From positions 1 to 12,565 of the forward strand of contig JASBZD010000028.1 of NCBI GenBank assembly GCA_029983595.1: a stretch of 12,565 nucleotides of DNA, read 5' to 3'. The stretch is from Peptoniphilaceae bacterium (GTDB lineage Bacteria; Bacillota; Clostridia; Tissierellales; Peptoniphilaceae). This document shows positions 1-6,076 of the stretch, piece after piece. Position numbers and translations under genes: made by a program. A model generated the notes under the pieces. The model was not told where the DNA came from. It did not search any database and was given only the letters and a program-made list of their open reading frames with translations. How positions within the stretch are numbered: the first letter of the stretch is position 1; every line of letters starts with the position of its first letter.

Positions 1-433
1 TTGAAAATCTTTCTAGTCCTATTTTCCAAAATATAAAAAATATGCTAAATGAAAGTAGAGTATATAATAGTGAATAGTCAATCTTTTTATTTATAAAACT
101 TACTAGGAGCATTGAAAATCCTATAAGATGTAAAACTCCAAAATATATAGCAAAATCGGGGGTGACTATTTTTGTAATTATAGTCAGTATATATGCACAG
201 ATTATTATTCTAATACTATTTTTAAATGAGTTTTTAGATAAATTTACGCTAAATCCAGACAAAAATATAAAGCTCCAGCATATAAGCTGCTGAAATGGAT
301 ACCATTTTTCTGCTGAAAACCAAGGCATATATGCACCAAACATGTATTTTAAATCATAAAGGAGATGGTATATTATCATAAAGATAATGACCATCCCTCT
401 CCAAAAATCTATTATTTCAATTCGTTTTTTCAA
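1..433 (-). CDS. DUF1624 / HGSNAT-type membrane acetyltransferase-like protein, partial at the left edge
   Basis: My translation of the minus strand gives an open frame of 144 codons that leaves the window before any stop. It begins KKRIEIIDFWRG, followed by a hydrophobic helix containing MIIYHLLYD, then FIFLSGFSVNLSK, and later FGVLHLIGFSML. This pattern (Arg-x3-IDxxRG, an early HxxYD, SGxSxxLS, FGxLHxxG) is typical of the DUF1624 / heparan-alpha-glucosaminide N-acetyltransferase catalytic family (COG3503), multi-pass membrane proteins thought to acetylate surface or lysosomal sugars. The bacterial substrate is unknown. The start is a TTG at 431-433, only 3 nt after the TAG of the preceding GNAT gene and in its frame. 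The first internal ATG would remove the conserved RG motif, so TTG is preferred. The poor start context suggests translational coupling to the upstream gene. The C-terminal part lies outside the window. Family is fairly sure; the exact start less so. Confidence 0.75.
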   Translation of the reverse strand, partial: MKKRIEIIDFWRGMVIIFMIIYHLLYDLKYMFGAYMPWFSAEKWYPFQQLICWSFIFLSGFSVNLSKNSFKNSIRIIICAYILTIITKIVTPDFAIYFGVLHLIGFSMLLVSFINKKIDYSLLYTLLSFSIFFIFWKIGLERFS

Positions 434-436
434 ATC

Positions 437-712
437 CTATGCCTTTATATCATCATTATCGCCTTCGATTAGTTTTTTATGCGTAAACGAGCAGGTCGAC
501 TCAACTTTATATCCATTTTCTCTTGCATAGTTAAAAAACGCTTCTGCAAGTTTACTACCTATTCCTTGTCCGCTCATTGATGGATCTACTACTGTATGTG
601 CACAATTTAAAATAGTTTCTCCATCTCTTTCAAACTTATTATATTCAATGTATGCATCTGGGTTAGTTTCTTCACCTAAATAAATTAAACCATCTTTAAA
701 ATTAAAATCCAT
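437..712 (-). CDS. Small GNAT-family N-acetyltransferase (YidJ/Gtn, acetyltransf_CG type)
   Basis: A 91-residue protein. It contains HTVVDPSMSGQGIGSKL (about residues 39-55), which is the acetyl-CoA-binding Q/R-x-x-G-x-G/A motif of GNATs, followed by an amphipathic helix and a C-terminal STCSF segment. That compact layout, about 90 residues with a Cys-Ser-Phe near the end, is characteristic of the minimal GNAT subgroup PF14542 rather than full-length acetyltransferases. Its acceptor is not known in general. An SD GGAGGG precedes the ATG (plus-strand tccctcc around 717-723). The upstream 103-nt gap contains no terminator and only a weak TATAAA at 756-761, so it may be read from the PHP operon or from its own weak promoter. 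It is followed 3 nt later by the membrane acetyltransferase-like gene, implying cotranslation. Confidence 0.8.
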   Translation of the reverse strand: MDFNFKDGLIYLGEETNPDAYIEYNKFERDGETILNCAHTVVDPSMSGQGIGSKLAEAFFNYARENGYKVESTCSFTHKKLIEGDNDDIKA

Positions 713-815
713 TTTATCCCTCCATAATTTTTTACATAAAGTAAACTACGCTATTTTTATAAGTATTTCCAAAAATAAAGTTTTCAAAACAAATATTTTT
801 ATAATACCAGTATAT

Positions 816-1763
816 CTATTTTACATAAATTGGCGATGATATTAAGATTTTCATATTTTTTACTTCTCTTAAATCTGAGACAATTTCAACTCTTAAATAT
901 CCTGAATTTAAATCTAATCCTACAAAATCCTCGCTATCCCATTTAATATTTTTCTCTTCTATTATTTTTTCATTATTTATAAATCTAATTTTCATTTTCT
1001 CAATTTCAGAAAGCTGGGGTTTTATACCTAGAATGTTTAGCTTATTAATTTTATAGCTGATATTATTTCTGCCAGATTTTATTTCTTTCCCAAATTCCAG
1101 ATTTTTTAGAACTATCTCAGGACCTAAGGTAATATAGGTTCGGCCTTTTCTAATTCCTTCTATTACTTCTATTTTTGAGAACTCATTTTCTACTCCTATC
1201 ATTGTCAGTGTGAAAATTGAGTTATATGGGTTAGGTCTATGTAAATCTCTACCTGATACTGCCGGGATTCTTACGCCTTTTTTAAGCTTATCTATCCAAA
1301 ATTTATAAGATTCTTCTGTCCAGTAGACCATATAGGCGTCATCACCATTAGAGATCTCGATATAATCTAAGTTATTCCAGTCTTTTATATTAAATGTAAA
1401 ATCACATCCTGGACAGATTTCTCCCGATATTATCCCTGGGTGTGCTGCTCCTGCGACTATATTATATTTTTTCTTTAGATTTATTAATATTTCTTCTAGG
1501 TTATTTTTATCTACTAATGTAAAATCTAAGTTTTTATCCTCACCTAAAATAGTAAGATGTCCATAAAATGTAGACCACTCTATCCCTGGGAATAAAAATT
1601 CTCTATCTGATACTTCGCTATACCCGCTTGTCGTATTATGGTCTGTTAAGAAAGCTCCCTTATACCCAAATTTTTTCATATATTTTTCTAATTCAAATAC
1701 TTTAAAATCTCCATCTGAGTGGATAGTATGAGAATGAAGCTCGATAGGATAATATTTTATCAT
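816..1763 (-). CDS. PHP-domain metallohydrolase, CehA/McbA family
   Basis: A 315-residue protein whose start is already the catalytic domain: ELHSHTIHSDGD (residues 8-19) is the PHP motif I (HxH and SDG), FLTDHNTTSGY is motif II, a conserved acidic FPGIEWST follows, then AGAAHPG and VSGRDLHRPNP give the later metal-binding His/Asp residues. PHP domains bind two or three metal ions and hydrolyse phosphoesters or, in CehA/McbA, carbamate or ester bonds; the substrate here cannot be inferred. Typical CehA/McbA proteins carry an extra N-terminal beta domain, which is lacking here but appears to be encoded by the gene directly upstream. The ATG at 1761-1763 abuts that gene's TAG with no gap, and a strong SD (GGAGGT, 1771-1776) lies inside the upstream coding sequence at correct spacing, so independent initiation or reinitiation is expected. 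Confidence 0.85.
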   Translation of the reverse strand: MIKYYPIELHSHTIHSDGDFKVFELEKYMKKFGYKGAFLTDHNTTSGYSEVSDREFLFPGIEWSTFYGHLTILGEDKNLDFTLVDKNNLEEILINLKKKYNIVAGAAHPGIISGEICPGCDFTFNIKDWNNLDYIEISNGDDAYMVYWTEESYKFWIDKLKKGVRIPAVSGRDLHRPNPYNSIFTLTMIGVENEFSKIEVIEGIRKGRTYITLGPEIVLKNLEFGKEIKSGRNNISYKINKLNILGIKPQLSEIEKMKIRFINNEKIIEEKNIKWDSEDFVGLDLNSGYLRVEIVSDLREVKNMKILISSPIYVK

Positions 1764-2213
1764 CTATTCTACCTCCACTAATAGATTTCCTATTACTTCT
1801 GAATTTATATTCATAAAAGATAAAGTCAGGATATATTCTCCATCATAAATTCTAGTTTTATTAAATCCAAGGGAAGAATATCCTTCTGAAATTATCAGCT
1901 CTTGGTTATTATTTTCATTATGATAACTCCCTATAAACTCATCTTCTCTAGATAGACTAAGTGTCAAAATATTTAGTACTCTAAAATCAGCCATAATATC
2001 ATAAACCATCTTATAATTTTCATAATCCTTAGGTATATATTCTTCTGCTGTCCTTTTAGCTACTTCTCTTGCGATATTTTTAGGTACTACTGATGGGCTA
2101 TAATTAAATTTAATTATTATTTTTTTATATTCTCTATCTAGCTTAAAATTATATCTTATATGTGTTTTATTATCTTTTTTATCAAATTTTAGTTTTTCAG
2201 CTAATACTTTCAT
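1764..2213 (-). CDS. CehA/McbA N-terminal-domain-like protein, split from the PHP domain
   Basis: A 149-residue soluble protein with no signal peptide or membrane segment. The N-terminal half has alternating-hydrophobic beta strands (KKIIIKFNYSPSVV). The C-terminal half (NILTLSLSREDEFIG, then ELIISEGYSSLGF, then DGEYILTLSF) has the order of strands I associate with the beta-sandwich that precedes the PHP domain in full-length CehA/McbA proteins, where a short 'LxLxDPxGFRGWSG...FxIS...GYxPGPIxxGxWxVxLG' region sits just before the HxHTxxSDG motif. This assignment is inference from pattern and position. Reading frame continues through the TAG at 1764-1766 into the PHP protein. No Shine-Dalgarno is visible before the ATG at 2211-2213, and an in-frame TAA lies just upstream, so no earlier start is available. 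Confidence 0.65.
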   Translation of the reverse strand: MKVLAEKLKFDKKDNKTHIRYNFKLDREYKKIIIKFNYSPSVVPKNIAREVAKRTAEEYIPKDYENYKMVYDIMADFRVLNILTLSLSREDEFIGSYHNENNNQELIISEGYSSLGFNKTRIYDGEYILTLSFMNINSEVIGNLLVEVE

Positions 2214-2223
2214 AGTATTTTAA

Positions 2224-2232
2224 ATTTTATCA
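2224..2232 (-). promoter_or_regulatory. Extended -10 promoter element placed for a nearly leaderless transcript
   Basis: On the minus strand the sequence reads TGATAAAAT: an extended -10 (TGn) with hexamer TAAAAT at 2224-2229. It ends 10 nt before the ATG at 2213, so a start point 6-7 nt downstream would leave a leader of about 3-4 nt. No good -35 lies at 17 nt, where the U-tract side of the NamZ terminator sits. The gene downstream has no SD, which agrees with this reading. Inference only. Confidence 0.4.
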
Positions 2233-2240
2233 CTAAATAT

Positions 2241-2278
2241 AAAAAAAGGCTCGTTAATCGATAAGATTAAAAAGCCTT
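2241..2278 (-). terminator. Intrinsic terminator of the zinc-ribbon/TPM/NamZ operon
   Basis: Read on the minus strand, AAGGCT (2273-2278) pairs with AGCCTT (2246-2251). An inner stem TTAATC/GATTAA extends it around a TTATC loop, and seven U residues follow (complement of A2241-A2247). It begins just after the NamZ stop codon at 2286. The plus strand lacks a T-run after the stem, so it acts in one direction. Confidence 0.9.
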
Positions 2279-2285
2279 GAAATTT

Positions 2286-3980
2286 TTATTCATATATAAG
2301 ATATGGTTTTCGTATTTCTTTAAATTTTTCCACGTCTTTCATATATTCTTTTTCTATTTCATATGGAGATAGATTTTTCCTTAGAACATCGCCCATTCTA
2401 TCTCCACCATGAATTTTTTCAAACATAGGTATTTTTCCACCAGCTCCACTTGGGATATTTATTCCCCCTAAATTATTAGCGGTTGCAAGTAGATATACAC
2501 CGGTTTTTTGAGGATTAAAAGTGTGATAATCTAATATCTCTAGATTTACTCCACCTTTATTCCCTTTAGTTTTTGGAATAAATTTCACACCTGGTAGATT
2601 ATATGAGTTCATTATATCTGCATAAGTCTTGGAATCTAGTTTAGAAGATCCAATCCACTTAAATTTTTCTGCTTGTCCCAAACCAGTTCCATCGCCTATC
2701 CCTGTCGCCATATAGTTAAATGCTGATTCTAAGTTAGGAATGTTTGGGCTAGTCTGAGAAAATGGAAGATTGGTATCCTGCCAAACCATTTTTCTCTCCC
2801 ATCCTATCATTGGAATTACCTCGATATCTGCACCGATTTTACGATTATAATATTTTGCTAATTCCCCAATAGTCATCCCATGAGCCATCGGCATATTATC
2901 TACACCGACAAAACTTAGATATTTATTATCTATATCAAATCCAGAAACTATTTCGCCTCCTAATGGATTTGGTCGATCTAGAATAATCATTTTTATTCCA
3001 TATTTTTTAGCCGCACGCATTGCATAGTTCATTGTAGAGACATAAGTATACGTACGAGAACCAATATCTTGAATATCAAATATTAGTACATCTATATTTT
3101 TTAGCATCTCTTTAGATGGTTCTCTCGTCTTTCCATAAAGACTGTAAACTGGTAAATTAAGTTTTGTGTCCTGATAGCTTTCTACATATGCTCCAGCTTT
3201 ATGCTTTCCATCTAACCCATGCTCAGGAGAATAAATAGCTTTTAAATTAGTTTTTTTATAATTATATAACTTATCAACTGTTCTAGCTCCTTCTGAGTCT
3301 ACACCAGTCTGGTTAGTTATAAGCCCTATATTCTTACCATCGATAAGGTGAGAAAACTCTGTTATTAACCTCTCATTTCCAAGTACCACTTTATGAGAAG
3401 ATTCTGATTTTGGAGCTACTACCTCATTTATAAAATTATTTATTTCTTCTAATGCAGTATTTTCTTTTCCATCAAATATAAATTGTGATTTTGTATATAC
3501 TCTAGCTGAGTTATCTGACTCATAATAATCCACAATAAGCCCAAGAATTTCTCCTAAATCGCGTAATCTAAAATAGTTATAATTTTCGATATTATAAACT
3601 ACCTTTTTATAAACTTTAGTCTCGCCATTTTCAGATAATTTAATCTGTACTTCTTGTTTTTTAGGAGATTTTTTCTCTCCAGTAACTATATTTATTTCAT
3701 AATTTTTATAGTCATCATATGATTTATTTTTATCTAAAATAATCCCATTAGCATCCCAATCTACTCCGATATTTTCATTAAAATCTCGCATAGTAGCTAA
3801 GAAATCACGAATTCTAATGTAGTTATAGCCATCTATGGCATATCCTTTAAGTTTTGTTTCAGTATTATCTACATATACTTTTTGGTAACTGCCTATAGCT
3901 TCAGGAGTTTTTGCGTATATAATATTTGGAAAAACTAGAATCATCGCTAGTATAATCCCTAAAATTTTAATTTTTTTCAT
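2286..3980 (-). CDS. namZ: Secreted NamZ (DUF1343) exo-beta-N-acetylmuramidase-like protein with N-terminal stalk repeats
   Basis: A 564-residue protein from the ATG at 3978-3980. An upstream in-frame TTG at 3990-3992 is rejected because the SD GGTGAT (3985-3990) lies between the two. Residues 1-24 form a signal peptide (KKIK plus a hydrophobic core, IIYA). Residues about 35-165 carry two stalk repeats with GYNYIRIRDFLATM and NYNYFRLRDLGEIL, the copper-amine-oxidase-N-like pattern of clostridial surface proteins. Residues about 200-564 are DUF1343: GLITNQTG, YSPEHG (E253/H254, candidate catalytic region), DIQDIGSRTYTY, LDRPNPLGG, MAHGMTIGELA, SPNIPNLESA. Characterised NamZ enzymes release MurNAc from peptidoglycan fragments outside the membrane. 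The usual GTNVSxGRGTxxPFxxIGAP stretch is replaced by GDGTGLGQAEKFKWIG (residues 429-444), so activity or specificity may differ. It is the last gene of the operon, 62 nt after the TPM gene. Confidence 0.88.
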   Translation of the reverse strand: MKKIKILGIILAMILVFPNIIYAKTPEAIGSYQKVYVDNTETKLKGYAIDGYNYIRIRDFLATMRDFNENIGVDWDANGIILDKNKSYDDYKNYEINIVTGEKKSPKKQEVQIKLSENGETKVYKKVVYNIENYNYFRLRDLGEILGLIVDYYESDNSARVYTKSQFIFDGKENTALEEINNFINEVVAPKSESSHKVVLGNERLITEFSHLIDGKNIGLITNQTGVDSEGARTVDKLYNYKKTNLKAIYSPEHGLDGKHKAGAYVESYQDTKLNLPVYSLYGKTREPSKEMLKNIDVLIFDIQDIGSRTYTYVSTMNYAMRAAKKYGIKMIILDRPNPLGGEIVSGFDIDNKYLSFVGVDNMPMAHGMTIGELAKYYNRKIGADIEVIPMIGWERKMVWQDTNLPFSQTSPNIPNLESAFNYMATGIGDGTGLGQAEKFKWIGSSKLDSKTYADIMNSYNLPGVKFIPKTKGNKGGVNLEILDYHTFNPQKTGVYLLATANNLGGINIPSGAGGKIPMFEKIHGGDRMGDVLRKNLSPYEIEKEYMKDVEKFKEIRKPYLIYE

Positions 3981-4042
3981 TTTTATCACCAAGTGATATT
4001 TTATATTAAAATAAGTAAACTCATATTAAAATATGGTTACGA

Positions 4043-4864
4043 TTAAAATTTCCCACTTGATCCGCCATGAGTTCTGCCACTAGAGCTAGTATGTGTAGTG
4101 CTTCCTCCTCCAGAATTAGAGGATTCCCTAGGTCTTCGTACTCTAGTTATATTTCTATTAAGAAACATATCGCGAGTAGGGATAATATTTACTACACCAT
4201 TTTTATAGGTATTTGCATTATACTTTCTTTTTTTAGATATATGAGTCGATTCTAAAATCTTGACATATCCAAACGATATAGCTGCCGCTCCAACTAACGA
4301 AACTAGAGCCATAATCCCATATTCATCTAGTCCTATCTTTCTAGAACCACGATCAATCACTCTTCCAGCTTTAGCTTCACTCACATAAAACTCAGATGTA
4401 TCAATAAAATAATCAAATGCGCTAAAATAATCTCCAGCCGCTAAATAGTCTACTAGCTCATCTTCTAGCTTTTTAATGCCATAATCGGTAAACGCTGTAA
4501 TGCCATATCCTGACGTAGAAATAGCATAATCACGCTCATCCATTGAGATTATTAAAAGCACTCCATCTCGGTTTGGCCCCATTCCAAAGCTATTATAATC
4601 AAAATAGTCATCAGCAAACTCAGTAGCTGTCTTATATCCTAAAGAGTTATTTGTATAAATTACTATATCAAAATTTAACTCTTCAGATACTCTATTTAGC
4701 CTATCTAAAATCATCTCTTCTCTAGAATCATCTAAAAGGTCAGCTTCATCGACTAGCCTAGGCGGTTTTTCACCTAGTCTTTGAAAATCTACATTAATAG
4801 ATGCAAGTACTAGAGTTGGTATTAATAATAAAATTGTTAAAATTAGAAATAGTCGTTTTTTCAT
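4043..4864 (-). CDS. TPM-domain (YgcG/YdjH-like) membrane-anchored protein
   Basis: A 273-residue protein. Residues 1-21 are a signal peptide (KKR, then a leucine-rich core, VLA). Residues about 37-162 are a TPM domain: LVDEADLLDD, a long helix, FDIVIYTNNSLG, then DGVLLIISMDERDYAISTSGYG, the family's central strand pair. Residues about 183-203 form a single membrane helix. A basic stretch follows, and the tail (about 248-273) is rich in Gly, Ser and His with GGGSTTHTSSSGRTHGG, a low-complexity end common in this family. The topology is therefore TPM outside and tail inside. TPM proteins were named for a proposed phosphatase activity, which is weakly supported; Bacillus YdjH is part of a PspA-docking membrane complex. 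Its ATG lies 4 nt after the zinc-ribbon gene's TGA, and its SD (GGTGAT) is formed by that gene's last Trp codon and stop, so the two are coupled. Confidence 0.88.
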   Translation of the reverse strand: MKKRLFLILTILLLIPTLVLASINVDFQRLGEKPPRLVDEADLLDDSREEMILDRLNRVSEELNFDIVIYTNNSLGYKTATEFADDYFDYNSFGMGPNRDGVLLIISMDERDYAISTSGYGITAFTDYGIKKLEDELVDYLAAGDYFSAFDYFIDTSEFYVSEAKAGRVIDRGSRKIGLDEYGIMALVSLVGAAAISFGYVKILESTHISKKRKYNANTYKNGVVNIIPTRDMFLNRNITRVRRPRESSNSGGGSTTHTSSSGRTHGGSSGKF

Positions 4865-4868
4865 AGTA

Positions 4869-5942
4869 TCACCAAAATAGCCTCAAAATAATAAAAGTAA
4901 TTATAAAAAATACAATAAACGAAATTAAAAACGCTAATAGCATCTTTCTTCTTTTTAGATTTTGATCTACTGGGAGGTCATCGCCTATGACTTTTCCCGT
5001 CTGACCATTCATCGCAAAAGCGTAAAAAGTCCCATTATATTCAGTATTTAAAAACCAAACAGGCACTAGAGCATATTTTATATCTAGATTATCTATTTTA
5101 TAATCTTCAGAAATTAATGAAACGCTCGCATATCCAGAGACAGAATTTTGAAAATCATATCTTGTGGAGTCTATTATTCTATTTTCTGCTTCATTAATTA
5201 CATCTTTATATCCCACATCATATCGATTAGCTAAAAATCCAGGAAGATAATTCACGCTAAAATCTACCATATCTTCATATAAAAATGGCTCTAGAGATTC
5301 CATTATGATATTATCAAGCTTTTCAGACCCATCAACCGGCACAAACTTAAAATCTATATCCCCATCTCTTATAACTGAATAATATGAAGTCTCAGTATAA
5401 TCATAGTCGCCATCAGAATAGAACATCACTTGAGTAGCACGATATATTGCCTTACCTCTAGATACTCCACTAAATAACCATACAGGGACATATATCCCAC
5501 TTATATCTCTGATGCGATTTCTATCCTTAAACTCAGGAGGTAAAAGTTTTTTATCTTTATAAAATTTATCTAGTGCATTTCTCGCTTCTTCTTTTTTTAC
5601 TTTAAAAGGAATAATATAATCAGGTTTTAACTCATTTTCTAAATTAGAAGGAATAATCACATTGTTATTGCAAAATGGACAGAAGCTAGCCGCAGTCTGT
5701 TCTTCAGCTATAATTTCTCCACCGCATGAATTACAACTATATACTTTTAAACCATCTTTTTCACTCTCATTATAATAATTTTCATCGATATTTATTTCAG
5801 GAGCCGAAGAAGATGTGTCCTTTTCAAATTCAATATCCTCAGTAAACTCAAATCCACAATATGAGCAGACCATTTTTTGTTTATCAATATCAAAATGAGC
5901 CTCACCACCACAATTTGGACATTTAATTTCTTTAATTTCCAT
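4869..5942 (-). CDS. Double zinc-ribbon membrane protein, YdjG-like
   Basis: A 357-residue protein with two four-cysteine zinc ribbons: C8/C11 with C26/C29 (CPNC...CSYC) and C70/C73 with C88/C91 (CNSC...CPFC). A large middle domain of alternating strands and aromatic residues (LKPDYIIPFKV, SGIYVPVWLF, KYALVPVWFLNTEYNGTFYAFAMNGQTGKVIGD) follows, then one C-terminal membrane helix at about 334-354 preceded by KRRK, placing the body in the cytoplasm. Such proteins are often mislabelled PriA-like or TFIIB-like because of the ribbons; no helicase motifs are present. Order and partner match Bacillus subtilis YdjG-YdjH. The start ATG at 5940-5942 has a GGAGA SD at 6 nt. A TATAAT at 5974-5979 on this strand is a good candidate promoter. 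Confidence 0.85.
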   Translation of the reverse strand: MEIKEIKCPNCGGEAHFDIDKQKMVCSYCGFEFTEDIEFEKDTSSSAPEINIDENYYNESEKDGLKVYSCNSCGGEIIAEEQTAASFCPFCNNNVIIPSNLENELKPDYIIPFKVKKEEARNALDKFYKDKKLLPPEFKDRNRIRDISGIYVPVWLFSGVSRGKAIYRATQVMFYSDGDYDYTETSYYSVIRDGDIDFKFVPVDGSEKLDNIIMESLEPFLYEDMVDFSVNYLPGFLANRYDVGYKDVINEAENRIIDSTRYDFQNSVSGYASVSLISEDYKIDNLDIKYALVPVWFLNTEYNGTFYAFAMNGQTGKVIGDDLPVDQNLKRRKMLLAFLISFIVFFIITFIILRLFW

Positions 5943-5973
5943 GAATTTTCTCCATTTTTTTGCTATACTTTAA

Positions 5974-5979
5974 TTATAT
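5974..5979 (-). promoter_or_regulatory. -10 element for the zinc-ribbon/TPM/NamZ operon
   Basis: The minus strand reads TATAAT exactly, ending 31 nt before the ATG at 5942. No convincing -35 is found at 16-18 nt (GTTTTA-like). It faces away from the queFC transcription unit, so the 184-nt gap serves divergent operons. Confidence 0.5.
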
Positions 5980-6004
5980 AACAAACGCAATTAATTAAAA
6001 CTTA

Positions 6005-6028
6005 ACTTTCTATGATTTTTTAGAAAGT
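6005..6028. repeat. 8-bp inverted repeat in the divergent intergenic region
   Basis: ACTTTCTA (6005-6012) and TAGAAAGT (6021-6028) are exact reverse complements separated by 8 nt. It lies upstream of the preQ1 aptamer and about 26 nt upstream of the zinc-ribbon operon's -10, so it could be an operator for either direction or a leader hairpin. No regulator can be named. A TATGAT at 6011-6016 within it could be the queF -10. Confidence 0.45.
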
Positions 6029-6038
6029 AAAGATTAAA

Positions 6039-6076
6039 AGACAGTTCGCGATCCTCCCTGTCTCTAAAAACTAGGT
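6039..6076 (+). promoter_or_regulatory. preQ1-I riboswitch aptamer
   Basis: P1 is AGACAG (6039-6044) paired with CTGTCT (6058-6063). The loop TTCGCGATCCTCC carries the C-rich 3' part in which preQ1-I aptamers hold the ligand-pairing cytosine. An A-rich tail (TAAAAACTAGG, 6065-6075) follows P1 at once, as needed for the H-type pseudoknot. The layout matches the known Bacillus form (stem, UUCUAGCUACACC-like loop, stem, AAAAAACUAA tail). The genes downstream, queF and queC, are the classical targets. Ligand binding is expected to lower expression when preQ1 is abundant. Confidence 0.9.

Noticed and set aside
1764..1766. TAG read as a sense codon or recent nonsense mutation in the CehA-like gene
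   Set aside because: A strong SD directly positions the following ATG, and TAG ends other genes here (437, 1764, 8028 region), so normal termination is the simpler reading; readthrough remains only a minor possibility.
3981..3992. Upstream TTG start for the NamZ gene, adding four residues (M/V-I-K)
   Set aside because: The SD GGTGAT (3985-3990) overlaps this stretch and points to the ATG at 3978-3980, which also gives a normal signal peptide MKKIK.
4022..4035. Palindrome CATATT-AA-AATATG between the TPM and NamZ genes as a terminator
   Set aside because: Six AT-rich pairs with a 2-nt loop and no U-run are too weak; the genes most likely share one transcript.
4067..4255. Plus-strand open frame opposite the TPM gene
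   Set aside because: Antisense to a well-supported coding sequence, Ser/Arg/Ile-biased composition, no domain, no SD.
4869..5942. PriA-helicase or TFIIB-like assignment for the zinc-ribbon protein
   Set aside because: Only the zinc ribbons are shared; Walker and helicase motifs are absent and a C-terminal membrane helix is present.
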